Notes under the pieces: generated by a model
Databases searched by the model: none
What the model was told of the DNA's origin: nothing
What the model saw: the letters and a program-made list of their open reading frames with translations, nothing else
Origin: Undaria pinnatifida
Taxonomy: Eukaryota; Sar; Phaeophyceae; Laminariales; Alariaceae
NCBI GenBank assembly: GCA_012845835.1
Contig: JABAKD010000013.1
Span: 3,829,128-3,893,127, forward strand
Reading direction: 5' to 3'
DNA length: 64,000 nt
Translations under genes and position numbers: made by a program
Shown: positions 10,640 through 21,116 of the stretch, piece by piece
Numbering within the stretch: the first letter of the stretch is position 1
Layout of the letters: every line of letters begins with the position of its first letter

Positions 10640-12110
10640 CCATTCGGCCAGCTGGTTCACAGGAAGAACAGTAAACAGCCATAATTACAGTCGCGTCGTC
10701 GCCTATAATACCAGGTACCAGGTACGAGGTATTAATAGTCACGAGATGGTGTTGGTATTTTTAAACATATACAAAAATGAGCACCTCGCTTAAATCAACC
10801 CGATTTGACAAAGTAATGAACCATATAATCAACCCCTAAAATAGTTGATGTGCTGATTGTCTAAACGTAATAATATATGGCACATCCTGGAAAAGGACAC
10901 ACAATACATTATCACAAAGTGTTGTGTGTCTTAGCGTACGCTCTAACGCTGTCCGGCTATGATTCAATACGAGTGCACTCACGAACGCGACAGTTGTGAG
11001 ACAATAAATACCTGCAACGCCCCGTGGTACGACTGCACTTGCCTTCTCAAATGGGGCTGACTCGTTGATCAGCAGTCGACACCCGCAGGCAGTTTCCGCT
11101 TGGTTGAGTTGGGTGATGTGCTTTGCGGAGTTGGGCGCGGCGTGGTGGACGTACCGATATTGTACGGACTGAGGGTGCGGCGGAGAGGCGGTGGGGCGGT
11201 GTATCGGCCTAGATGGTCGCTTGGCGGGATTTAGGAGATGCTACAGACGGCTGTTGCAGGTGGTGCCAGTGGTGCTGTGGGCAAGGAAGCTCTATGCGTG
11301 TGGTGCGTGGGCATAAGGGAAATTGTTCGCTCAACTACTGTTGCTGCTGCTGGCGATAAACTGATTGGCTATGGTCTCGCCATATCATAAGTGATTGGTG
11401 TATGTTTGCCCGAGGTGTTGCCGACCGTTTTGCACGACAGAAACATACGCAGCGCTAGCTATTCTCACAGATACAATGACCAGTTACGGGGTACCATGCA
11501 GGGTAGACTCGTACAGATAAATCAGTGGTGCGTATAGATCATGCAAACCATAACCTTACTTGTCGGTCACGCGGAAAGGCGCATCGCACAAAAATCACAC
11601 GGACCATGTTTCAGAGTACAATGTGTGCTTGCAAACCCGCACGGACGATGTCACGGCTGCACCCTGTAGACAACAGATACTACCACAACGTCGGAAATAT
11701 AAACATGGCGTACAACTAATTACGATCCTGCAATAGTCTAATTGGAGATGTGTGGTGGAAAATTGTGCATATTATGCAAATCTCTTTGTGAAACCGACCT
11801 GTGAGAGAACTCGTGTATTCCGCATATGGTGTAAATCTAAACAATATTGACAAAGAAGTCAACAATCAATGTACCCCGATGCTTTTTGTGCACACGGCGA
11901 TCGCACGCACAGATACGAATGTAATATCTGGTCCAGATCCATGTACCCACAATGCACAGCCTTACGACATCCAGCTACGGTTGTTTTCAGACTATTCAAA
12001 ATGACAATCATCATCATTTCTGACACTGGGGTCCACGGATAGCTCCCCTTTGCTGTTCGGAGCAGATACTGTGCTATGACCGACGGCGGCTAAGAAGAGT
12101 GGGAACTAGC
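10640..12110. other. Non-coding stretch with no recognisable feature
   Basis: Short open frames only (64-67 residues), none with recognisable composition. A short CAGGTACCAGGTACGAGGTA duplication lies near 10,713-10,732. Confidence 0.4.
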
Positions 12111-12114
12111 ACCG

Positions 12115-12222
12115 TAAGATCATTGACGCCGCGGGCCGCTTCATGGCGAGATGGCACAGGAGCAAGGGGGAGAAGAGCTGGCTACGTCTCACAGCAGAGA
12201 ACGCCAAGAGCCGCAACTAAGG
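12115..12222 (+). pseudogene. Short coding remnant, unrecognised
   Basis: A 35-codon open frame encodes KIIDAAGRFMARWHRSKGEK and continues WLRLTAENAKSRN before TAA at its end. Its amphipathic, basic composition and lack of low-complexity bias look like real former coding sequence. It has no start codon in frame and no visible partner exon. I do not recognise the family. Confidence 0.25.
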
Positions 12223-12394
12223 GAAACCGGGGGGACGGGGGGGAGAAAACAGCCGTATTGGTACCGCTGTAGATGAATGCAGAGACGAAATGAATGGTAG
12301 AGATCGTGTGGCAAGGTACAAGTTTGATTAATAAGTGGAGCGTGTACTACTATAGCCCTGAACCCTCTACAGTGAGTAGTGGTTCCTGTTTGTT

Positions 12395-12700
12395 TTCGTT
12401 GAGTTCAATGAGGGGGAGAGCGAAGACGACAGTAATGACTTGCTGTCGTTCTTTCTCTTCTACTTTCATATTTTTTTTCGTTTGCTCCCTTATGTCCCTG
12501 CCCACGGGCCTTGTGCCGGTATCTTCTTCCTCTTCTTCGTGCTGGTTTTGCCCATCAAACAGCAGTTATCTTCTTCGCGCTGGTGCGTCCGTACAACAGC
12601 AGTTATCTTCTTTGTGTTTTTTTTTGTCCGTGTGGAGCAGTTGTCTGTTCCTCTTCATCGCGGATGTTGTTCTTCATGGAGCGGTCTTCTGCATGATTGG
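12395..12700. repeat. Pyrimidine-rich dispersed repeat, shared with 29,180-29,560
   Basis: Both copies contain TTGAGTTCA-GAGGG, a GCGAA-CGACAG word, a TGTCGCTCTTTCTTCC / TGTCGTTCTTTCTCTTC word and a CCGGTGTCTTCTTC / CCGGTATCTTCTTCC word. Within this copy, an AACAGCAGTTATCTTCTTYG block is itself repeated twice (about 12,557 and 12,595). Long open frames here are Ser/Phe/Leu-rich products of the T-rich sequence. Confidence 0.45.
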
Positions 12701-12714
12701 TTTTTACTGTGAGA

Positions 12715-13185
12715 ACTCGTGGAAGCTTCATTGGAAAATTCTACTGCTTCCACGGAAGCTTCCACCGCTTCCACACATGATGTATTCACATGCACGGAAG
12801 CACATGGACGTTCCACAGAGGCTGCGGAAGCTTCCGTGGAAGCAATGGAAGGTTCCGTGAAAGCGGTGGAAGCATCCTTTCAAGCGTCCATATAAGTACT
12901 TGGAAAATTCCATGAAAGCTTCCACGGAAGCTTCGACCGCTTCCATGGAATTTTCTTCTTTCCGGTGGAAGCTGCTCCCATAAAAGCTTCCACGCAAGTA
13001 CAAAGTAGCTTCCACGGAGTAAGTAGAGTACTTTCACGAAAGCCTCCTTCCATGGCAGGCTCCATTAGTCCCTTCCATGGGAATTCCCATGGCCTACTTC
13101 CGTGGAAATTTTCATAGCCTACTTCCATGGAAACTCGTGGGAGCTTCCATTCAAGCAATGGAAGCTTTCATGGAAGTTTCGTAAG
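12715..13185. repeat. Array of self-complementary 12-mer, GGAAGCTTCCAT type
   Basis: About 470 bp are built from degenerate copies of GCTTCCATGGAA, a 12-bp word whose reverse complement is a rotation of itself. Examples are CTTCCACGGAAGCTTCCACC near 12,750 and CCATGAAAGCTTCCACGGAA near 12,911. Either strand can fold on itself almost anywhere along the array. Unit boundaries are irregular, and several units have one substitution. Confidence 0.75.
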
Positions 13186-13788
13186 CTGAAATTGCAGTCA
13201 ATGTTCCACGTAATATAAAAAGGCGCCAAGAGGCTAGATTCGGCGATTTGCAGCAAAACCTTTCAAGCGTAAGTAAATTAAGGTCGCGACGAAGGCTTTG
13301 GTGATTATTGGCAGATGTTGGCCCTTTAAAAGTTACAACGTAAATGATTTCAGAGTAGACGAACAATGAAGACACTCAAAACAATATGTGTTGACCCATG
13401 CGTGGCAACCGCGAACATCGCCACCATACATCGCAATTCGTCATATTCCGAAAGCTCTTTTCCGAAATCAGATTGGAGCTTTTCTACAGCACGGACTATA
13501 CATGTTGTGCAGAGTGTCGAGCTTCTGGAGGGCCCCATCATATCTCTCTATTGGGTACCTTGTATTGTGCATAATGCATGATGAATTCCAACGCACGAGG
13601 TTTACGCACGACGCTGTTTCTTAAACGGCATGCCATTTACCCGGCCAGTGTATGTTTCGACACCCAATGTACCGTCACTACAAAAACACTTGACGCGCTG
13701 CGTGCATTCTCTGCATCGACCTTTCTTCAATCCGTAGGTATTCGTATTGATCTAACCGGCGCCCTGCCCCGCTACCGTTGATTTTCGT
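13186..13788. other. Non-coding stretch with no recognisable feature
   Basis: Only short overlapping frames; nothing recognised on either strand. Confidence 0.35.
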
Positions 13789-14110
13789 TTGGCTGCCATC
13801 CTCCTGAAGGCTTTCACGACCAAGCTGCCGCCGAACGGCCCGGCGGGGTTGTCGATATTCTGCGACTGGAGGGCGTCCAAGCAATCAACCACGAGATCCT
13901 GGAAAATTCCGGACCTACCTGGAAGAGGTACTGAAGGTGAAGACGCTCAAGAACATGCGCGCGCGGGAGAAAGCTCTAAAACGCCTGACATACACCAGGA
14001 CCGGAAACAGACCGGGTATCACTGCGATACTCAACGACGATCGCGCGTGTGGCATAGAGCCGATAGTTGTCAACTGCCTTTTGAGTACCGCCAACAGGTA
14101 TTCATTTACG
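13789..14110 (+). pseudogene. Unrecognised coding remnant upstream of a copia LTR
   Basis: Two partly overlapping plus frames look coding. One gives GGVVDILRLEGVQAINHEIL followed by a stop at the TGA near 13,931. The next gives KVKTLKNMRAREKALKRLTY and then PGITAILNDDRACGIEPIVV. Charged helical composition resembles a retroelement capsid, but I cannot name the family. The shift between frames lies near 13,925. It ends about 35 bp before the LTR copy at 14,145. Confidence 0.3.
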
Positions 14111-14144
14111 TTAAATTCTATTGTTTGCAGGCATACAGAACTGC

Positions 14145-14557
14145 TGTTAATTGTATGCTTGGATATGATACGCGTGGATATGATGACGGTTGAGCATAGT
14201 AGGGGTTTCCAGTGATAAGTTGGCTATATCATATCGTAGTGCGGTATTTCGGGGTGGTGGAATTATTTTGGGTATTTTGCGATCACTCCTCGTTGTGCTT
14301 CTTCTACCGCGTGAGTCTTCTTCTCTCCACGATGTGCCTTGGCTAGGAGCAACGTACTACACATATTCGGTTTTTACTTGTCTTTACACCGGTGACTCCA
14401 CTACCCCACTATTGTCAGCTCATCGGGTAAGCGCTCTACGCTTCGGAGGGATTAACAAACACGATAATTTTCGGGTACCATACGTTGTACTTTCCCTGTT
14501 CAAAGCAAAGGGTGTTGAGTGACGTGGGCTCTTCTAGAGCTAGCTGGAGATATAACA
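14145..14557 (+). repeat. Copia LTR, copy B
   Basis: Starts TGTTAATTGTATGCTTGG and ends GAGATATAACA, giving TGTTA...TAACA ends. It is collinear with the LTR at 7,413-7,024 (reversed) and with the split copy at 21,117. No recognisable copia coding sequence follows it and no second LTR is nearby, so it may be a solo LTR. Flanks do not show an obvious short target duplication. Confidence 0.7.
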
Positions 14558-14627
14558 AAAACAGCCCTCCCTGTGAAACGGATCGAGCTGGGTGCCTTTT
14601 TGAACCACGCCTGAGGGCGAGGTAAAA

Positions 14628-15300
14628 ATGGGCGTTGTGGCCGTGAAGGCGTTGGCAGAGAGAGCGGGGAGCTCTCGGCGGGCCAAGATGCGGGAGCTTG
14701 AAGAGCTGCTCGCAAAAACGGGACCAACTCGAACAGGAAATCGAGGGCGGATTCCGTCATGGTTTCCGGACCATACACCAGATTTCGGCAGGACGGGACG
14801 AGTTCTACCAAATCGAAGGTCAAAGAGGGGAAAAGAAGCTCATCATTCGCGAGTACTCGCAACTTCTCCCCGAGCTCCCCAGCTTCTCCTTACGACTGGA
14901 GCAAATGCGAGACATTTCACCGCCACCTCAGGTACCGGAGAGGGGAGCGGGCGTGGCCAGATGTGCGTCACAGCTCGTAATCCCAGTACATGAGACTGGG
15001 AGTGAGAGAACTGTACAGCAGCGGCCGCAGGAGCAGCAGCGGCAGCAGTTCGACACGAAGGAAAATTGGATGGTGTTTGGGGCTTGCAGAGATGACGTGG
15101 GAATAGAGGCGATGGGGGATGAGCAGGAGGAGCGCTTGCAGCTGCCATTGAAGCAGCAGCAGCTGCAACCTCCGGCGGCACCACCCGTCACAGCTCGTAG
15201 TTCCACAGCTTGAGACTGGGAGCGAGAGCATTGCACAGCAGCAGCCGTAGGGGCAGCAGAAGCAGTTTGAGACGGGGGAGAAGAGATGGCTCGAATATTT
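14628..15300 (+). pseudogene. Gln-rich coding-like region with internal duplication
   Basis: The longest plus frame (14,698-15,213) encodes 171 residues, with charged segments (QKRDQLEQEIEGGF, EGQRGEKKLIIREYS) and Gln-rich tails. A roughly 105-bp segment at 14,967-15,070 is repeated at 15,185-15,290 (GTCACAGCTCGTA, GAGACTGGGAG-GAGAG, CAGCAGC words). The position right after an LTR suggests a gag-like remnant, but no knuckle or capsid motif is seen. It could equally be a host exon. Confidence 0.3.
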
Positions 15301-15309
15301 GGTTGTGAA

Positions 15310-17860
15310 AATAAATTACGAGCAGTATCTGCCTTGCTCTGGAGGAGCGCCGGCTGCTGAGCCCATTGATGTGTGGGCTCGGGTTGGGGTCGGCACAAGG
15401 TGGCTGGTTGCGGTGGAGATACTGGGTGTGGGAGGCGCGGACACCCAGGTGGAGTATCCTTCCCAACCTTTGCTGTCATGGACAATTGTTTCTGTCTGGG
15501 CTTAGTCTTGATTCTAGAATAATACAGCAGGTAGTGGACTCTTGCTGTGTAAAAACACATCATATGAACTGCTGTCGCGATATATGATACTGCTAACTAC
15601 CAGGTAGAGGTCTATACATCGGCAGTATTTGACTAACGTATCGATGACATGTTGTTATCTGAGGCTGGGACAACCATTTTCTTCCGCATTTTTTGCGGTC
15701 AAGGCTTTGTTTTTCGCGTTAAATCGTAGCAAAGGACAGGGTAGCTTGGGCAGAGGGACGGGCAGGATAATTGCTTGTGCCTGTCCCCCAGCTCCTCTTG
15801 CCCCAACCACCGGCAAATACATGTAATTGTAGTAACATAGCTCTGCTGATCAACAGGGTGACGGTTTGATAATAGATTTTGTCAGCAGTAGCTAGCGCTT
15901 TGCTTGCGACAAACGTATTTTCTGACTGTCGTATTGTTACAGCAATTTGGTAATCTGGTTCATTATAAGACTGATCAACCATTTTTCCTCACGCACCAAA
16001 GAGCGAAGGAATTGAGAACGGATTCGACATCTTCTCCGAAACATGATGATATTTGATTTCGGTTGTGTACCGTGTATTTTCCTAACAAATTCCTGGTACG
16101 GCATCGTACGCAATCCGGTTTTACAGACAAAGTGGTGACGGCTGATGGGTGGTTAGTACCAGTAGTATTATATTCAAGGTACGCCCGGGAGATGATGACG
16201 GGTATTGTTAGTACCAGTATTTTATTTCGGGTACGCACGAGAGAAGATGACAACATACTACGTGGGTAGTATGGTTTTCTCATACAATGCGGGTTACTTC
16301 AAGAATAGCTGGTTGTCAATCTCAACAGCGATCTAGCATAGTGCGGTACACGGAATAAAGAAACCGGTAGTGGGGACAAATAGTCTATATATAGTATTAC
16401 TCACGTGTTATGATGCACTACGAGTATGTGGTGGAAATATCCGGATGTGTTCTCTCGATGAACTGAAGATTCCACCTTCATCTTGTCCCGGTTTTACCTA
16501 CTGTATTATGAATGTGATATTATAGTCTGACATGCTATGCTTGACAACGATTGATGATATGATTCTGATTATGTTCAAGCTTCCTTTTGTTTGATCGCCC
16601 CCTCAACTCCCCCCGCCCTTATCCTGAGCGGGGGCAGAGTGTTTTGGTAAGCTGTATCTGCTGTATGCCGGACCAAAAATAATGAGCAGGAGGAACGGGT
16701 GAGATTACAAGGTGTTCTTACAGTCCACAGTAGTTGAGTGTTTAATTATTTCATGTACGTACGTAGTATACGAGCATTTTGAGTACAGACGAAAACAGTC
16801 AACATTCTTGGGTTTATTATGGAGTTTTCCTGGTACCGTATCGTATATACGCGTTTTAGTCGAGTTTGCCAAACAGTTTTAAGGATCGTTATTTCTTTAC
16901 TGCGGTAGCTCATCAAGTACCAGCATGGACTAACACTCTCGAAGCACTGCTGTGATACTACATGTCCTTCTCCTGTCGCTCTTCCGGAAATAAACACGCG
17001 GAATAACTTGACCCTTGATATAGCAACCTCGTCACGTGTAGCGAGGCGTTTGCGCTCTGATCTATCGGTACTCTGAAACAGAAAGAAATACGCGGTTGAA
17101 TTCGTGCTAAACCGGCATCAAACAACTGTCGAGTCAACTCTGAAATGTAGTGACATATTGCGGGATTTGATATATTTTTGCGGGATTTGCGGTGAATGGT
17201 GATACATGCGTTAGTTCGGATAGGACAAACCCGCTTGAGGAAGGTCTCAAACAGACTGGCCTTATTAGCGAGCTGGTCGGATGATTCATGTGGCTTGCTA
17301 ACCAGGCACGTCCTGGTATTGCGAACGCAGTGAAAGCGGTGGCTAGGAACATGAATTCACCGAGGAAGGTACACTGGAAGACTGCAGTTGGTATTTTCGC
17401 TTTCACCGGGATTTTGTGATGAAGATTTGATTTTGGGATAATGGTAAAATATATCATGACTAAGTACGCTAGATTCGCTGTTTCTACTGTTTAACAATGA
17501 GATATGAGACTTCAGGGACATAGGGGACGGCAACGGCTTTTGGTAAACTACCCGCGGTCATCCCTGCGCAATCAGTCTATGGTCTTCTCAACTAGCCCCG
17601 TAATGAGACCCAGCTGAGCGAAATCGCTTAGTTTTCATCCTGCAAGGAAGAGTCACGCTCACCTGTTACCGCTTGTGCGGGGCGTTGCGCTTGCCCACTG
17701 AAGAGGATTATGGCTCGTTAAAAAGGGAAAAGGTCTCGAACTCGACGAGTTCGATACGTCTGAACACGAGGGCGACTAACTTTTTCGCGAGCTGATTTGA
17801 ATTGTTTCTTGACGGATTGTAACTATGTTATCTGGGTTTTGGTGCTTTTGAGAGTGCATG
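15310..17860. other. Long non-coding stretch
   Basis: No recognisable gene. A local twofold repeat of about 60 bp lies at 16,140-16,260 (GTTAGTACCAGTA-T-TTATTTC, GGTACGC-CG-GAGA-GATGA). Open frames are short and unconvincing. Confidence 0.35.
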
Positions 17861-18530
17861 GTACCGTAATTGTGCGGGTCATCGCGCAGGCCTCAGCCAT
17901 CGCACATGCCGGAGCGATCGCACCCCTATGCGTTAATTTTTCAAGGTTGGAATAATTTAATTAATTTTCCGCACAGGGGTCGGAGTCATCGCGCAGGGGC
18001 GCGATGACTCCGATATTGGTACCACCTTCGAGCGTGAGGTTGCATGCTGTGGCGTGTGACCTCAGGATAAAAATTGTTCCACGATCCGTTTTTCTAGCGG
18101 TTCGTAACTGGGGCTCACCGCTGTTTGTAGCAGGTGCATATCATCGATACATAAAAAAAAGATATCGCTTTCGTTATTTTTTATTGGAGGACGGCACCAA
18201 AAAAAAAAAAAAAAGCGCCACCGGCCCTGCCACGATGCGGTGTTGACCTACCTAGTACCACTGTACCTCGTGCAACGGAACGATGGCAGCCGACAAGTCA
18301 GTGCTTACCTACCTACGACACACCTCCCTTCCGCCGTTTCTCCTCTCTTCGAAGACAACACCACAAACCAACTCTAATCGTACCGTCACCAGTCGTTGCA
18401 CTGTACCTACCGGTACTTCAAGTACAGAACAAGAAACCAAACGCCTTCGTGTGTACTGGCCGAGACCACCTACCACAGGCCGTGCCCGCCGGCACATCGC
18501 ATGTACCTACCGTCCCCGGCTAGAAATGAT

Positions 18531-18720
18531 TCACAGATCGTCTTCTACCACCTCTATCTCGCACCCCGCATCCACATGTTGTACGAACTCTACGTTGCTG
18601 TCGCCTTCCAAAAGCTCTACATCGCTGTCCTCCACCTCGCCGGCGGGCAGCAATGTCGGGTCGACCTCTTTCTGTGCCGCGGTGATGAGGTTCTCCTTGA
18701 CAGCTCGGCCGCACAGGGGT
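18531..18720 (-). pseudogene. Acidic protein C-terminus inside the TA element
   Basis: On the minus strand an open frame runs from about 18,720 to a TGA at 18,531-18,533. It contains AVKENLITAAQKEVDPTLLP, then a strongly acidic tail with EVEDSDVELLEGDSNVEF and EIEVVEDDL at the end. Acidic C-termini occur in pogo/Tigger-type transposases, and the fragment lies within a TA-flanked element. I infer it is the surviving 3' end of that element's transposase. The frame is cut upstream by the 79-bp tandem repeat. There is no catalytic motif to confirm the family. Confidence 0.4.
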
Positions 18721-18875
18721 GTTCGTTCACATTACAGCACGGCAGGGTGTTTGATTTGCTCGGAATCGAACATGTCGGAGTTACCGCACAGGGGTGTGCG
18801 TTCACATCACAGCATGGCAGGGTGCGTGATTTGTTCAGAGTCGCACATGTCGGAGTTACCGCACAGAGGTGTGCG
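18711..18875. repeat. Tandem repeat, unit about 79 bp, two copies plus a partial
   Basis: Units start with CGCACAGGGGTGT-CGTTCACAT, continue with CAGCA-GGCAGGGTG and end with ACATGTCGGAGTTAC. The CGCACAGGGG word is also the subterminal word of the surrounding TA element, so the array seems to have grown from the transposon's own end sequence. Confidence 0.7.
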
Positions 18876-19033
18876 TCAGAACGGGAAATCAAATAATTTA
18901 TTTCATTTTCCGCACAGGGGCCGGAGCCATCGCGCATGCCGGATTTATCGCACCCCTGTGCGATAAAAATCAAAGTCAGGAATCATTTAAAAATCGACCG
19001 CACGGGGGTGCGATGACTCGCACAATTACGGTA

Positions 19034-19339
19034 TTTAGGGAGGCAAGCAACTGTTTCTTGACTTTTGAAATAATTCTGTTTCACGATTGCGTTGTCTAGT
19101 TAGTATGACATTATTTTGCTCTGGATTTGAGCATTTTTTACATCTGAATGGCTTTTTAGTAAGTACCCAGCCGGGAGGCATTTGCCTAATTCGAAAGTGA
19201 GATTTGAAACTGCTGTCCAATCACACTTGTTGGCACCCCTGTTCTATGGAGCTGACAACCGATTTATAGGGAAGACTGAGTGCTGATTATAAGGTTGATG
19301 TTTAGACAAGAGTTTTTCAAGGGTCACTTTCGGGACCGT
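19034..19339. other. Non-coding stretch with no recognisable feature
   Basis: Nothing recognised on either strand. Confidence 0.35.
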
Positions 19340-19610
19340 TTTTTCATCTTGAGATCAGGTACCGCGGTAACCATAAGCCAGGGTAATGCTCGGGTTTTTT
19401 TGGACGGTAATTGGCCTTCACGGTATCATCCGGACGGAAACAAGACATCACTGTAATGCTTCGGTTTTTTTCAGGCGGTAACTGACCTTCACCGTACTCA
19501 TCGGGACGGGAACATAATTTCACGGTAAATTCCGCGGTAAGTGACCTTCACGGCACTCATCGGGACGGGAACATGATTTCACGGTAAATTCCGCGGTAAT
19601 TGCATTGTTC
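19340..19610. repeat. Tandem repeat of about 60 bp, four diverged units
   Basis: Each unit has a GCGGTAA/ACGGTAA word, GACCTTCACGG, ACTCATCGGGACGGGAAC and TTTCACGGTAA. The last two units (from about 19,505 and 19,560) are nearly identical. The words ACGGTAA and GGGAACGG recur in the array at 20,490-20,810. Confidence 0.65.
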
Positions 19611-19707
19611 GATGTGGAACAGAACATGATCAAGTTAATTTACCAAGACTAAAACAAATTGCACAAGATGACACGTCATCTGCCACACCCATGAGACCTA
19701 GACTCAT

Positions 19708-20253
19708 TCATGCATCGATCTCGCCAAGATATCGACGTACGCACGAAACTGTTACTATCCCGTACGACACCGGTCTAGAGGAGACAGAGCCCAACATCAT
19801 CAACAACCAGAAACAAAAAACAAAAAAAGGACAGAAAGAAAAAAAAAAAATACTTGGAGTAGAAAGAAAAGCAAAGTCGAGACCAAAAACACTGTGCTTC
19901 CTCGTAGCTTGACAATGCAAATCAAGAACAGGTAGCAGATGTCCTGAAATCTGGTGAAACACCTGCCACACCCACGACCGCTTGGCAATCTTCCCAACTG
20001 CCGGGGACACAACTGTAACTGTGACCGATATGCCGGTGTTCTTACGAAGTGTGGCCTTCTCCGCGGGACCACCAAGCTGCTGTTGTTCACCGTCGGCAGG
20101 TGCGGTGGAGGAAGCCGGACCACCACCAGGCGCAGAGACCTCTTCGCAATCTCCACTACTACTGCTGTCGCAGCCGCCGCCGGCGCAGTTGCCAGTATCA
20201 TCGCTAGTAGCTCCTGGTTCGGCCATGATTGTCTGCCTACAGCAGTCGTGCAA
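19708..20253 (-). CDS. Hypothetical protein fragment, possible BED/hAT-like N-terminus
   Basis: A 181-codon minus-strand frame. Residues 10 to about 70 are Gly/Ser/Ala/Pro-rich and disordered. Then comes SVTVTVVSPAVGKIAKRSWV followed by WQVFHQ, which faintly recalls the K-S-x-V-W-x-x-F start of BED zinc fingers that precede hAT transposases. No cysteine pair follows, and the C-terminal half becomes Phe-rich because of T-rich DNA, so the true exon probably ends after the WQVF segment. A GT occurs shortly downstream, but no donor can be fixed. It lies between two G-rich arrays. Function is not established. Confidence 0.25.
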   Translation of the reverse strand: MHDCCRQTIMAEPGATSDDTGNCAGGGCDSSSSGDCEEVSAPGGGPASSTAPADGEQQQLGGPAEKATLRKNTGISVTVTVVSPAVGKIAKRSWVWQVFHQISGHLLPVLDLHCQATRKHSVFGLDFAFLSTPSIFFFSFCPFFVFCFWLLMMLGSVSSRPVSYGIVTVSCVRRYLGEIDA

Positions 20254-20489
20254 AATGTGGTGTGCAGTGTGCAGCCTCGTGCTTGATGCTTTCGTTCTCC
20301 GCCGCGCATCTCAACCAGAAACGCCGGTAGGGGTTGTAGGGAAAGCAAGACAAACGAAAAGAAGTTATGGAAGACAGCTACTGAAGTACCGAGAAAGACA
20401 CAAAGATGAAAAAGCAAAATGAACGTACACAGATTCGATCGCAAGACTCTCGCTTAGGGAGAAGGACACGTAACCGTTTGGGGTCCCGT

Positions 20490-20810
20490 ACAAGGTGCAT
20501 AACACGGGATTGAAAATATGTTCCTGTACGGTAAATGGGAAAAGAAGAATGACGAGGTATTTCGATGGATGGAACGAGAAATTACGGGAAATAAATCAAG
20601 TTTTGTTACGGTAATTGATTGGATGGGAACGGTAAAAATAAAGCTTCACGGTATCGATTTGGATGGGAATGGGACTGGTTGATTTGGGCGGGAACGATTT
20701 GGATGGGAACGGGATCGTCGTAATATCACGGGAACGGTCCCATTCCCGATTCCCGTGGTTTTCCCGCGGGAAAAGTACCGCGGGAATATTCCCGAAGTGA
20801 GCCTTGGAGT
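20490..20810. repeat. Degenerate G-rich array, GGATGGGAACGG type
   Basis: Short irregular units of GGATGGGAACGG, ACGGTAA and TACGGGAA are repeated. The array ends in CCCGCGGGAAAAGTACCGCG, a self-complementary stretch. It shares words with 19,340-19,610, on the other side of the 19.7-20.4 kb frame. Confidence 0.55.
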
Positions 20811-21116
20811 TTTTGACATTTTGGAATTCGGATTTCAGGTTTGAGTTTTCGGTCTATGGATTTCGGACTTGAGTTATTGTTTTGGACTTAATATTTTACG
20901 AGTTAGATCTTAGGTTCGTGAAAATTAATGTTGGATACTGTCCACGAATTGCATCTCTAGATTTATGAATTGTTTTTCAAGTCTATGGTGCTGCAATCTT
21001 TCTTTACTGTCACAGTAGTACTGGGAGGACGTTGATTGACCGTATTTTTCATTGAATCGTTTTACCCTGCTATAACAACGTAGCATCATACCGTATCATT
21101 TACGAAGCAGGGAGGC
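20811..21116. other. AT-rich non-coding stretch
   Basis: Degenerate words such as ATTTCGGACTTGAGTT and TTTTGGACTTAATATTTTAC recur weakly. No coding signal. Confidence 0.35.

Larger units (their letters stand above)
17864..19031. mobile_element. TA-flanked terminal-inverted-repeat DNA transposon remnant
   Basis: The left end CCGTAATTGTGCGGGTC (17,864-17,880) is the reverse complement of the right end GACTCGCACAATTACGG (19,015-19,031) with one mismatch. Both ends are bordered by TA (17,862-17,863 and 19,032-19,033). Subterminal words GCGATGACTC, CGCACAGGGG and GCATGCCGG occur near both ends. A TA target duplication is typical of Tc1/mariner and pogo superfamilies, but the short element keeps only a possible transposase tail. 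Length is 1,168 bp. Confidence 0.65.

Noticed and set aside
12294-12860. 188-codon plus frame
   Set aside because: Runs across a pyrimidine-rich dispersed repeat and then into the palindromic array; no protein-like pattern.
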